The notes under the pieces: generated by a model
The model's database searches: none
What the model saw: the letters and a program-made list of their open reading frames with translations, nothing else
Told to the model about the DNA's origin: nothing
Shown: one piece after another, positions 34,966 through 43,452 of the stretch
Numbering within the stretch: the stretch's first letter is position 1
Layout of the letters: every line of letters starts with the position of its first letter
Translations under genes and position numbers: made by a program
Source of the DNA: an uncultured Myxococcales bacterium
Lineage (GTDB): Bacteria; Myxococcota_A; UBA9042; DTJE01
DNA length: 53,692 nt
Assembly: GCA_903936705.1 (NCBI GenBank)
Contig: CAIZWN010000074.1
Coordinates: 1-53,692, forward strand
Direction: 5' to 3'

Positions 34966-35121
34966 CAGATTCCAGAACGCCGTTGATTGACCAATGAAGT
35001 CGGGGACCTGGTCTCCTGCTGGAATCCAAGTCGCAGTTTCACCGGACAATTGGCCAATTCAGGCACGTTCCATGCCGCATCATCTGGCATGCTGCACCTG
35101 ATAGTATCGAGGAGAAGCGAC

Positions 35122-36531
35122 ATGCCCACCCGTTCAATCATCGAACAACTTGGAGTCTTCGGCTGCGACGCCATCGAGGACGCCATCCTGGCGGGCCTGG
35201 CCCTGGGTGACCCGATCCTGCTGATCGGTGCACAGGGTTCGGCCAAGACGACCCTGGCCGAAAGGCTGGCCGCGGCAATGGGTCGCCCGTTCTGGGCCTA
35301 CGACGCCAGCAAGGCGATGTTCGAGGACGTCGTCGGCTTTCCGGACCCCAGGTCCATGCAGGAAGGCCGGATCGGTTACCTCCAGACGCCGCTGACATTG
35401 TGGGACAAGGAGTTCGTGTTGATCGACGAACTGTCCCGCGCGTCCATTGGGATGCAGAACAAGTGGCTGGAAGTCATCCGTTCGCGTCGCGTGATGGGGA
35501 TGGCCCTGCCCGACCTGAAGTTCGTCATGGCCGCCATGAATCCGGTTGGCATGCTGGGCACCTCGCCTTTGGACGAGGCCCTGGCCGGCAGGTTCACGTT
35601 CATCGTGGACGTACCCGAGATCCGCGAAATGACCCCGGCAGACCGCCGCAAGGTTATCGAAAACCGCACCTCGGCCGATTCGGTCGCCATGGGCCCAATC
35701 GGTCAGCAGGACCTGCCCGACCTCAAGGGCCTGCTGGCCACGATTCGGAAACAGATGGAATGGGCCGAATCGACGGTCGGAACGGCTGCCTCGACCTACT
35801 CCGACCTGGCAGGCGCGTACCTCGACGCCAAGGAAATCCACCTGGACGGACGACGCCTGGGAATGATCCGCCGCGCGCTGGTGGCCCTGGTGGCGGTCCA
35901 CCGCGCCACCGGGCGCCTGTCCTCGAAATCCACCGCAATGCCCCTGGACCTGTTCCGCCACGCACTGGACGTCACGATGCCGTTCCGCGCGGTTGGCCGA
36001 CCGGTTGGACGCCTGATCATTGACAGCGCTCATTCCCACGCGTCCGCGACCATCAGCGGCAGCCCCCGGCGCAGTCTGCCCCACAGCAACCTTCTGGCAG
36101 CCGCCCGAGGGCTGCTGACCGATCCTGCCGCCTTCGCCGATGGCGATGGGCTTTCGCTGCTGGTCACCCGCGTTGCCGGGGCCGTCGAGCACCCCACCAA
36201 GGTCGAACCAACGCTGCAGGCCGGCGCGGCGCTGGTGCTGCTGGTGGGACGCCCCGAAGTGCTGGCCCGCGTCCGACCCGAGGCGCGGCATCGCCTGCTT
36301 TCCTGCTGGCGCGAGGCCGCCACCCTAAGCCCCGACCGCGGGTCGGAATTTGCGGGCAGGATGACTGCCGGGGACTTCGATTCCAGGCTTCCCGCGACGG
36401 CCTTGGCCGGGGTCCTGCGGATCGCTTTTCAGTTGGCTGGCCGCCTGGATCGGCTGCCTTCGATCAACTGCAACTTCGAGGATTTCGCGCCCAAATTACT
36501 GGCGCTGGTCGAACAAGGAGGTGACGCATGA
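35122..36531 (+). CDS. MoxR-type AAA+ ATPase
   Basis: The ATG at 35122 follows GAGGAG; the longer frame from 34987 would run through non-coding sequence. The 469-aa protein has Walker A GAQGSAKT (36-43), Walker B FVLIDE (98-103), sensor 1 MAAMNP and an arginine-finger segment ALAGRFTF, in the compact MoxR/RavA order. The C-terminal half is a helical lid and an unassigned domain. MoxR ATPases usually work as chaperones that remodel or activate a VWA-domain partner, and such a partner is encoded two genes downstream. Its stop overlaps the next start (ATGA), so the three genes form one translational unit. Confidence 0.85.
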   Translation: MPTRSIIEQLGVFGCDAIEDAILAGLALGDPILLIGAQGSAKTTLAERLAAAMGRPFWAYDASKAMFEDVVGFPDPRSMQEGRIGYLQTPLTLWDKEFVLIDELSRASIGMQNKWLEVIRSRRVMGMALPDLKFVMAAMNPVGMLGTSPLDEALAGRFTFIVDVPEIREMTPADRRKVIENRTSADSVAMGPIGQQDLPDLKGLLATIRKQMEWAESTVGTAASTYSDLAGAYLDAKEIHLDGRRLGMIRRALVALVAVHRATGRLSSKSTAMPLDLFRHALDVTMPFRAVGRPVGRLIIDSAHSHASATISGSPRRSLPHSNLLAAARGLLTDPAAFADGDGLSLLVTRVAGAVEHPTKVEPTLQAGAALVLLVGRPEVLARVRPEARHRLLSCWREAATLSPDRGSEFAGRMTAGDFDSRLPATALAGVLRIAFQLAGRLDRLPSINCNFEDFAPKLLALVEQGGDA

Positions 36532-37652
36532 AAATTGACGGACTGAGGGTTGGATTGAAGGAAGGCGGCGTGACGGCGTTCGTTCGCGCCCGCGCCGAGG
36601 TGCCGTTGCGCCGACTGGCCCGGATGCCGGTCGCCGCGCTTGAAGCCGTCCGGCTGGATTCGGCCGCGCTGGGAGCCCCGGAGGATGTGTCCGAATCCAG
36701 CACCCACCTGGAACTGACGCCCCTGCACCTGCGGGGCATGCCGGCCATCCACCAGGGTCGCGCCGGAATCGTCGTCGCCCAGACTGTGGCCCAGGGGATG
36801 GAGTTCCTGCTGGAGCGGTGGGAGCCGTGCGGCGAAGGCGAGCCGGACACCACGATCCGCGAACTGCAGACCCGGCGGGCGGCCCGTCACATCCGGGTCA
36901 AGGAACTGGAAGAACTGCTGCTGCAGCGCGAGGACGACGACAACCCCTTCACTGGCCGCAGGCCCCGCCGTCGCCATCGCCGACCCAGGTTCGTCTGGGC
37001 CCGCGAGGCATTCGAGCAGTTTTTCGAACAGGTGCCCGCGCGCCCCCATTCGCTGTACCTGCCCGGCCGGACGCGCTCGTTCCCCAGTGATGACCTGGTA
37101 AGGCCGGCGGCCGTGGTCGAGCGCAGCCGCATAATTGGCACCCACCGCGTGCCTCAGTGGGACGTGCTTGTCCCCCGCGAAAATGACGACGGCCAGATCG
37201 TCGCCAGCGGCTTCACGGATGGGCGCTGGTTCCGGGAACCATTCTCGCGCCTGGACCCGCGGATCCTTGAGGGCTTTGACGAGGCGGGCCGTCTGGTTGC
37301 AATCGCGGACGGGGATCCCCTGGTTGGGGAGGCCCTCGACGCCTGTTTCGTTGTGCGCGTGCCACGTCGGGCGGCCCCCCGGGATGCGCGGACCTGCGGC
37401 GGGGTCCAGGGCATCGCGGCCCAGTTCCCCGGGGTCCTTCTGGTCGACAGCCGCAGCCCGATCGCCCTGAGGCCAGACCTGCCGGTTATCGACGATGCCG
37501 CCCAGGCCTGGTCGGTGCTGCTGCGCACCACCAGCGGCGTGTTCATGCCCGACGCGGCCCCGACCGCACTGCCGAAGGCTTTCCGTGCGTTGGCCGGCCA
37601 GTACGTCGTGGCCTGCGTGCCCCCGGCCATTCCTTCGGCGAGGCAGTCATGA
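36528..37652 (+). CDS. Unknown middle protein of the MoxR/VWA set
   Basis: This 374-aa protein overlaps both neighbours by four bases, so it is almost certainly part of the same complex or pathway. I do not recognise a family. Visible features are an Arg/Leu-rich N-terminal region, a short very basic run, RRPRRRHRRPRF (about residues 145-156), suggesting contact with nucleic acid or an acidic surface, and a beta-rich C-terminal half. No signal peptide or membrane segment is present. In related three-gene MoxR/VWA arrangements the middle protein is often the most variable and may be the specificity or effector part; that is inference. Confidence 0.6.
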   Translation: MKIDGLRVGLKEGGVTAFVRARAEVPLRRLARMPVAALEAVRLDSAALGAPEDVSESSTHLELTPLHLRGMPAIHQGRAGIVVAQTVAQGMEFLLERWEPCGEGEPDTTIRELQTRRAARHIRVKELEELLLQREDDDNPFTGRRPRRRHRRPRFVWAREAFEQFFEQVPARPHSLYLPGRTRSFPSDDLVRPAAVVERSRIIGTHRVPQWDVLVPRENDDGQIVASGFTDGRWFREPFSRLDPRILEGFDEAGRLVAIADGDPLVGEALDACFVVRVPRRAAPRDARTCGGVQGIAAQFPGVLLVDSRSPIALRPDLPVIDDAAQAWSVLLRTTSGVFMPDAAPTALPKAFRALAGQYVVACVPPAIPSARQS

Positions 37653-39010
37653 GTACGCAGGACGAACTGGAGGTCCGGATCCTGAAGGCAGTGCGCGGTT
37701 GCGCCCAGCCAGACCAGCTTCAGGCCGACCTGGACATGTTCCTGCCCAAATGCACGCTGGCCGTATCGACGAAGGCTCCCACGGCCTGCATCCGACGCTG
37801 CTGCGGCGGCCGCTACCGGATCGAGTTCGGCGATGCCTTCCTGCGCGACAGCCTGCAGGACGACCGGGACCTGCTGTTCGTGCTGATGCACGAAGTCTTT
37901 CACCACGTCCTGGGGCACCTCGTCGGACTGCCCACGTGGTTGCGATCGCCGCGGATGCAAAACGTCGCCAACATCGCGGCGGACATCCTGGTGAACCGGG
38001 CAGTGTGCGAACGATTCTTCCCTGGCGGCGTCCCCCTGCTGGCCCGGATGTACGATCGCAAAAGCCTGATCGGGTCCCTGTTGCGGCCGCCCGAAGGCGC
38101 AATAAAGACGACGATGGGCCCTTTCCTGTCGAACCTGCGGGCCGGTGGCGCGCCCTTTTCCCTGGCGTGCTTGGCCTGGGACGTGTACCACGCTGGCTGG
38201 TTCCAGCAGTGTTCCTTCGAGGCGCTGGCCGGGATGGTAAACAGCCTGATGGTTGCCGCGCAATACGCCTGCGACGTCACGTTCCTGGGGGATCACCGGC
38301 CCGATCGCGAACGGCTGTCGGACCTCCCCTGGGGCACGGAAGACGATGGCGGTGCCTTCGGGGCCGGCCATTACGATGACCTGGAAGAGGACGAAACCGG
38401 CGACCCTGTCCAGCCGTCCCTGTCCCCGGAACTGGCCCTGGCCGTCAAGCGGGCCCTCATCGAGGACCCCAATCACCCCCGACGCCGGGCCGCCTTCACA
38501 GCCGTGACGTCCCCGGTCTTTTCCCCAGGCCGTTCCGACTGGCCGTCCCTGTCACTGGGCTTCTGGCCAACCCTGTTCCACGGCCCGCGGTTCGACACCG
38601 CGGACGACGACCAGCGAGCACACGTCTACATAGATGTGTCCGGTTCCTTCGACGCCTTCCTGTCCCAAGTCTACGGCCTGATCCTGGCCCTGGGCGACGA
38701 GGTCGGCTCCACGGTCCACCTGTTTTCGAACCAAGTCGCCGACGCCACGCTGGACGAACTGGCCCGCGGCCTCAAACGGACGACAGGCGGTACCGATTTC
38801 GACTGCGTGCTGGGACATGCGCTAGAGCATAGGTATCGGCGGATAGTGATCATCACGGATGGTATCGGCGAGTTGGAGGCTGGCGTGGGCGAGGCATTCC
38901 AGGCGTTCGGCGGGTCGTTGTATTTGCTGTTGCTGGGGGCGGAAGAGGACATGGCGCGGTTATGGAGCCCCCTGCCCGAGATGGCCAAGGGGGTTTGGGG
39001 GTTGGGGTAG
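37649..39010 (+). CDS. DUF2201-like HExxH/VWA-domain protein
   Basis: The 453-aa protein has an N-terminal metallopeptidase-like domain with HEVFHHVLGH (81-90), an HExxHxxxGH zinc site. It ends in a VWA-like domain whose MIDAS begins DVSGSF (from D329), with further conserved TGGTDF and ITDG segments. This two-part layout matches DUF2201-type proteins. VWA proteins are typical partners of MoxR ATPases, and the start overlaps the preceding gene by four bases. A likely model is that the ATPase loads or activates this protein, which cleaves or holds a target. Substrate and physiological role are unknown. Confidence 0.8.
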   Translation: MSTQDELEVRILKAVRGCAQPDQLQADLDMFLPKCTLAVSTKAPTACIRRCCGGRYRIEFGDAFLRDSLQDDRDLLFVLMHEVFHHVLGHLVGLPTWLRSPRMQNVANIAADILVNRAVCERFFPGGVPLLARMYDRKSLIGSLLRPPEGAIKTTMGPFLSNLRAGGAPFSLACLAWDVYHAGWFQQCSFEALAGMVNSLMVAAQYACDVTFLGDHRPDRERLSDLPWGTEDDGGAFGAGHYDDLEEDETGDPVQPSLSPELALAVKRALIEDPNHPRRRAAFTAVTSPVFSPGRSDWPSLSLGFWPTLFHGPRFDTADDDQRAHVYIDVSGSFDAFLSQVYGLILALGDEVGSTVHLFSNQVADATLDELARGLKRTTGGTDFDCVLGHALEHRYRRIVIITDGIGELEAGVGEAFQAFGGSLYLLLLGAEEDMARLWSPLPEMAKGVWGLG

Positions 39011-39063
39011 GATGGGGTATCATGACCAGTACCCACGATCGGGACTGGCCCCGGAGGACTGAC

Positions 39064-39273
39064 ATGAACTGTCGACTGGCAACGATGATCGAGGGGCTTC
39101 CTCCGGACCTCCAACAGGAAGTCGAGGACTTCGTAGTCTTCGTGGAACGCCGTCGAGCCCGAAAGCCGGGAGGCCGGTTACGCCAGGACTGGGGCGGGGC
39201 GCTGAAGGACGTTCGAGACCAGTTCACGTCGATCGAGCTTCAGAAGAAAACCCTGGAGTGGCGTGGGGTCTAG
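39064..39273 (+). CDS. DUF2281-like antitoxin
   Basis: This 69-aa protein begins at the ATG at 39064, six bases after GGAGG; an upstream in-frame ATG at 39022 also has a weak site. It reads MIEGLPPDLQQEVEDFVVFVERRRARKP in two steps: an acidic LPPDLQQEVEDFVVFV helix, then a basic RRRARKP patch. That is the short DUF2281 pattern found in VapB-like antitoxins. The C-terminal half would wrap the toxin. The toxin gene starts two bases after its stop. Confidence 0.8.
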   Translation: MNCRLATMIEGLPPDLQQEVEDFVVFVERRRARKPGGRLRQDWGGALKDVRDQFTSIELQKKTLEWRGV

Positions 39274-39275
39274 GA

Positions 39276-39752
39276 ATGTACCTGCTGGACACCAATATCT
39301 GGCTGGAGCGCCTCCTGGATCAGCAGCGGTCCGAGGAGGTTCGGATTTTTCTGGACAAGACTCCGTCTGCCTGTTTGTTCCTGACCGACTTCGCGTTCCA
39401 TTCAATTGCCCTGGCATTGCTGCGACTTGGGCGCGCCTCGGTACTTCCCCAGTTCGAGAAAGACGTGTTCGTGGACAATTCGGTATTTATGTTGCGTCTG
39501 GCGCCCGAAGACTCCGAATCGCTTCTGACGGCCAATGACGCGATCAGATTGGATTTCTATGATGCATACCAGTCCGTTGCCTCGGTAAAATACGACCCTA
39601 TTCTGGTCAGCTTCGACATCGACCTCGATAAAACGGATCGTGGCAGGAAGACTCCCGATGAACTCGGAGTTTGGGGGAACTGGCAACTGCCCGGCAAACC
39701 GCATCTACCCACGATCAATCAACCCCAGGGAAAACTTCCAATAGGCATTTGA
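39276..39752 (+). CDS. PIN-domain toxin (VapC-like)
   Basis: The 158-aa protein starts MYLLDTNIWLERLL, a PIN-domain opening with Asp6. The later acidic residues appear in RLDFYDAYQ and VSFDIDLDKTDRG. PIN toxins cleave RNA, often tRNA or rRNA, with a Mg2+ site of four acidic residues. The glutamate usual in the second helix is not obvious here; that segment reads DFAFHSIALALLRLG. This matches my memory of a PIN subfamily paired with DUF2281 antitoxins. After RKTPDEL, where such proteins normally end, about 28 extra residues follow, possibly from loss of the original stop. The ribosome site is weak and the start lies two bases after the antitoxin stop, so the genes are coupled. Confidence 0.85.
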   Translation: MYLLDTNIWLERLLDQQRSEEVRIFLDKTPSACLFLTDFAFHSIALALLRLGRASVLPQFEKDVFVDNSVFMLRLAPEDSESLLTANDAIRLDFYDAYQSVASVKYDPILVSFDIDLDKTDRGRKTPDELGVWGNWQLPGKPHLPTINQPQGKLPIGI

Positions 39753-39878
39753 GTGGCATTTTGGGAATCTGCTTTACAAGTAGGAAAACTCACAGAATCC
39801 CGATAATTTGAAGCAACGGCCGGATGGAGACAAGGTGGATTGTGAAATGGGGATTTGCAGGACAGTGGAGATGCCCTT

Positions 39879-39896
39879 GAGATCAAGTTTGATCTC
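39879..39896. promoter_or_regulatory. 18-base inverted repeat upstream of the restriction-modification gene
   Basis: GAGATCAA-GT-TTGATCTC is a perfect inverted repeat with eight-base arms, about 135 bases before the ATG at 40031. It could be an operator for a regulator of the restriction enzyme. It also contains two GATC sites. The surrounding gap, 39753-40030, has no convincing gene, although a TTG-initiated frame from 39855 is open. Confidence 0.4.
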
Positions 39897-40030
39897 TTTG
39901 AGGATGAGGTTGACTGGGTACTCGCTTACAGAATTTGCGGTCCCCGCAGAGTCACGCTAAAGTCTAGGCAGGCTGAAATGTCCAAAGAGGCTAGTAGATC
40001 TAGCAAAGCCCCGAAAAAGGAAATCGAACA

Positions 40031-43000
40031 ATGCCCCAACCCGACTTCCAGGCTGCCGTTGCACGCTATTTTCAAGACCTGTGCGGCTTCGATCCACACA
40101 GAGACAACGAGCACAGCTACCGCACTCAGCTTGAAAATTTCCTAACGGCAGTTTGTGATGCTGGTATAACACCACGCCAAGAAGTCAAGCTAGGGGAGCC
40201 CAAGCTCGGCGTGCCGGACTTCTCCTTCACTCATGATCATAGCCTTGGCACCGTCGGTCTGCTGGAGAACAAGGCAATTGGGTTCAACATTGACAAGCTC
40301 GTCAACGATCCCCAAGTCAACAAGTACCGGAAGCGCAATGAGAATATCATCCTCACGAACTACCTCGACTGGCTGCTTGTCAAGGACGGGGTTGTGACTC
40401 ACACTGCCACTCTTGGCAAGTCGGCATCTCTAAAGCGCGGGGGAAAGCCTGACACGACCGGCATAGCTGACTTGAAGGTGCTGCTGGGGGCTTTCCTGTC
40501 GGCCACCCCCAGGGGCATTAGCAGCAAGCAGGTGCTTGCCCAGCAGCTTGCCATCCGTTGTCACGACCTTTGCGCTTTCCTTGTACCCGAGATGCAGCGG
40601 CAAGAAAATACCCGGACACAGGGGACCCTGTGGGGTATCTATGGCGCGTTTCAACAATATGTTGATAGTGAACTCAAGATTGAAGACTTCGCAAGTGCCT
40701 TTGCCCAAACACTCGCGTACAGCCTGTTTTTGGCGAAGTTAAATGTGCCCTGTGAAACGCCTCCAGTCACATTGGACACCGTGCAGGTGTTCATTCCCTC
40801 CAATTTCGTTCTAATCAAGGAGCTTGCCAAATTCCTAAATGAATTGAATCAGCCAGAGTACCAGCGTATCGGGCACAAGGTGGAAGAAATTCTTGGCCTG
40901 ATGAATAACTTGGACTTGAAAGGGATCAACGAAGATCTGTCATTCGACCGGCAAACAGAACCTACCAATCCTGAGGCGAGGTTGTTTGAACGCGACCCAT
41001 ATATCTACTTTTATGAGGATTTCCTCAAAGAGTACAACCCCAAGATGCGTGAGTCTCGCGGTGTGTATTACACCCCCCCGCCTGTTGTCAACTTTATCAT
41101 GCGTGGCGTGAACAGCATCCTCAAGGGCAAGGACTTCAATATCGCGGATGGTTTGGCTGATCCAAACCAAGTCCAGATACTTGACTTTGCTACCGGCACT
41201 GGAACCTTCTTGCTTGAAGCCCTAATGCAGATATTTGAAGAGCCATCTGTCAAGGCGAGCAAAGTGATACAAGACAGGCTAATCAAGGACCACGCCCTCA
41301 AGAACCTGTACGGTTTTGAGTACCTTATCGCTCCATATACAATAGCACACTTGAAGCTATCTCAGTTTCTGAAGGCAAAGGGATACCAGATCACTGAACC
41401 GCTGAAGATATACCTTACCAACACCCTTGGTATGACTCCCCCGCAGGGAGCTCTGCCATTTATGCAAAAGTTGAAGGCGGAGGGTGATGCTGCCTTAAAG
41501 ATCAAGACAACGCCCGTTTTGATTATCGTGGGCAACCCACCCTACAATGTGAAGTCAAAGAACAAGGGTGAGATTGATGACCTTGTTAGAAATGCTTATG
41601 CACCGCAAGATGAAAAGAAGATGAACTGGGACGACTATGTGAAGTTCATTTGGTTTGCACACCACAAAATGGAAAAGCCCGACAGAGGTGTTGTTGGCAT
41701 CATCACAAATAACTCCTATTTGAATGCCGTTACTTTGCGTAAGATGCGTAAAAGCCTAATGGACAGCTTCGACGCTATCTACATTCTGAACCTTCATGGT
41801 AACAGTTTGATAAGTGAGAAGGCACCTGATGGAAAGCAAGATGCTAATGTCTTTGATATCCGGGTTGGCACCTGCATCGCGTTTTTCGTAAAGACGCAGA
41901 CAAAGCCTACTGGCTGCAAGGTGTACTACGCAGACATAAAATCATCGGTGCGCTTGGAAAAGTATCAGCAGCTTGTTGCGGGTGATATGGCACTCTTTCA
42001 ACCGCTTGATGTAGCAGCCTTTGATGCACAGCTTGCAGCCACTCGCTGGGCTGGTCGCTTTGGGCATGAATCATTGAGCTTCTTCGTCCCTTCAAGTGAC
42101 GGGTATGCAGCTTTACTCAAGGAGTATGGTGACTTTTGGGGCATAACTGACATCTTTCAAGTTTTTGGCACCGGCGTAAAGACTGACCGAGACGATTTGG
42201 TGGTAAATCAAGACCGTAATACATTGGAAAACACAATCCGGGACGCCTTTGGTGGCAATACTGATGCCGCCTTCAAGAAGAAATATCGGATTGAGAATTC
42301 GAGCAGCTATTGTGTGGCGGATTTGTTGAATGAATATAGGTACGAAGCCTCCTGCATTGGCAGAGTGCTCTACAGACCGTTTGACACAAGATATATATAT
42401 TATAAGGTGGGGTTTACGAGTCGCCCAGCTTGGGACACGATGCGTCACATGGTAGCGGGCCCCAACATAGCCATCGATGTAAAGCGTCAAAACAAGAATG
42501 ATTACTTCGACTACATTCTGGCTGCTGAGAATATGGTTGAAAGCTGTTTGTTTGAAAGTGCCTATGCCAATAACACACACATCCCGCTGTATCTTTATCC
42601 GTTCGATAAGGATGGCTTGCTCTTCGGCGGCACTGGAAGGCGGGAGAATTTCACCCCCGCGTTCCGCAAGTGGGTTGACGAGAGGTACAACAAGCATTAC
42701 ACGCCTGAGCAGGTGCTTGGGTACATTTATGCGATCCTGCACAGCCCTACCTACCGGGCGACCTACCAGGAGTTCTTGAAGATCGACTTCCCCCGGATTC
42801 AGTTTGTGCACGATCCCAGTCAGTTTGAGAAACTGGCAGCCCTTGGCTGGGAACTGGTTGAAGCGCACACCATGAAGCCGATTCCAGCCCCCGCAACGAT
42901 GATTTCCTGCCAAGGGACTGCAACCGAAAGTGAAATCGACTGCAAAGTGACGAAGGTGTCCTACGATCCCGAGACGCAACGCCTCTACTTCAACAACGAC

Positions 43001-43204
43001 CAGTACTTCGTGCCGGTTCCCCCCGAAGCATGGGAATTCACTATAGGTGGCTACCAAGTCCTCGACAAGTACCTCAAGGAACGCAAGAGGGCTGACAGAG
43101 TGCTTGAAGTTGGGGACCTGCTACATATCCCGAGAGTCGCGGTGATATTGTCCTTCACCCACGCGCAGATGACCAAGATTGATGGGACACTTTATCACGC
43201 GTGA
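40031..43204 (+). CDS. Single-polypeptide restriction endonuclease-methyltransferase (type IIG/ISP-like)
   Basis: The 1057-aa protein combines a predicted nuclease, an adenine-N6 methyltransferase and a target-recognition region. Near residues 60-85, GVPDFSF followed by LLENKA fits a PD-(D/E)xK nuclease core. A helical linker leads to RGVYYTPPPVVNFIM and motif I DFATGTGTFLLEAL (about 390), then motif IV GNPPYN (about 500). The C-terminal 400 residues, with NNSYLNAVTLRKMRKSL and YIYAILHSPTYR, match the recognition part of this class. It methylates and cuts the same site, protecting host DNA and degrading unmodified DNA. Base composition is clearly lower in GC than in its neighbours, a sign of recent transfer. 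The start is ATG with a loosely spaced AAGG. Confidence 0.9.
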   Translation: MPQPDFQAAVARYFQDLCGFDPHRDNEHSYRTQLENFLTAVCDAGITPRQEVKLGEPKLGVPDFSFTHDHSLGTVGLLENKAIGFNIDKLVNDPQVNKYRKRNENIILTNYLDWLLVKDGVVTHTATLGKSASLKRGGKPDTTGIADLKVLLGAFLSATPRGISSKQVLAQQLAIRCHDLCAFLVPEMQRQENTRTQGTLWGIYGAFQQYVDSELKIEDFASAFAQTLAYSLFLAKLNVPCETPPVTLDTVQVFIPSNFVLIKELAKFLNELNQPEYQRIGHKVEEILGLMNNLDLKGINEDLSFDRQTEPTNPEARLFERDPYIYFYEDFLKEYNPKMRESRGVYYTPPPVVNFIMRGVNSILKGKDFNIADGLADPNQVQILDFATGTGTFLLEALMQIFEEPSVKASKVIQDRLIKDHALKNLYGFEYLIAPYTIAHLKLSQFLKAKGYQITEPLKIYLTNTLGMTPPQGALPFMQKLKAEGDAALKIKTTPVLIIVGNPPYNVKSKNKGEIDDLVRNAYAPQDEKKMNWDDYVKFIWFAHHKMEKPDRGVVGIITNNSYLNAVTLRKMRKSLMDSFDAIYILNLHGNSLISEKAPDGKQDANVFDIRVGTCIAFFVKTQTKPTGCKVYYADIKSSVRLEKYQQLVAGDMALFQPLDVAAFDAQLAATRWAGRFGHESLSFFVPSSDGYAALLKEYGDFWGITDIFQVFGTGVKTDRDDLVVNQDRNTLENTIRDAFGGNTDAAFKKKYRIENSSSYCVADLLNEYRYEASCIGRVLYRPFDTRYIYYKVGFTSRPAWDTMRHMVAGPNIAIDVKRQNKNDYFDYILAAENMVESCLFESAYANNTHIPLYLYPFDKDGLLFGGTGRRENFTPAFRKWVDERYNKHYTPEQVLGYIYAILHSPTYRATYQEFLKIDFPRIQFVHDPSQFEKLAALGWELVEAHTMKPIPAPATMISCQGTATESEIDCKVTKVSYDPETQRLYFNNDQYFVPVPPEAWEFTIGGYQVLDKYLKERKRADRVLEVGDLLHIPRVAVILSFTHAQMTKIDGTLYHA

Positions 43205-43452
43205 CGTGAATCAGGGGGGATGAAGTGCTTTTCTTGATTTTGCAGGGGTCATGGCAGGCTTTTCTGTTGACGCCGCCTAGGGTGACAGGGAATAGTATTC
43301 GAGCATCGGCAATTGCGAGGCTGCCCAGCGACAATCCCACCTGAGATGCACGCTTGGACTTGACGCCGGGCACGAGGCCGATGATGGTTCTGTGGTAGCG
43401 AATGTCTTAAAAGGACAGAGGTCTTCCAGCACCAGTGATTTCCACGCAGGCG
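43205..43452. other. Gap between convergent restriction and helicase genes
   Basis: This 248-base stretch separates the stop of the restriction-modification gene from the stop of the AddA-like gene. Frames are short and unconserved in appearance. I see no strong terminator, repeat or RNA gene. Confidence 0.5.

Noticed and set aside
34524-35246. Minus-strand frame (240 aa) across the Cys-rich peptide and the tandem repeat
   Set aside because: It is antisense to two supported genes and owes its length to the repeat; no ribosome site or motif.
39855-40145. Small TTG-start frame before the restriction-modification gene
   Set aside because: Overlaps the restriction gene by over 100 bases, lacks a ribosome site and shows no family resemblance; it may be a fragment but is not supported.
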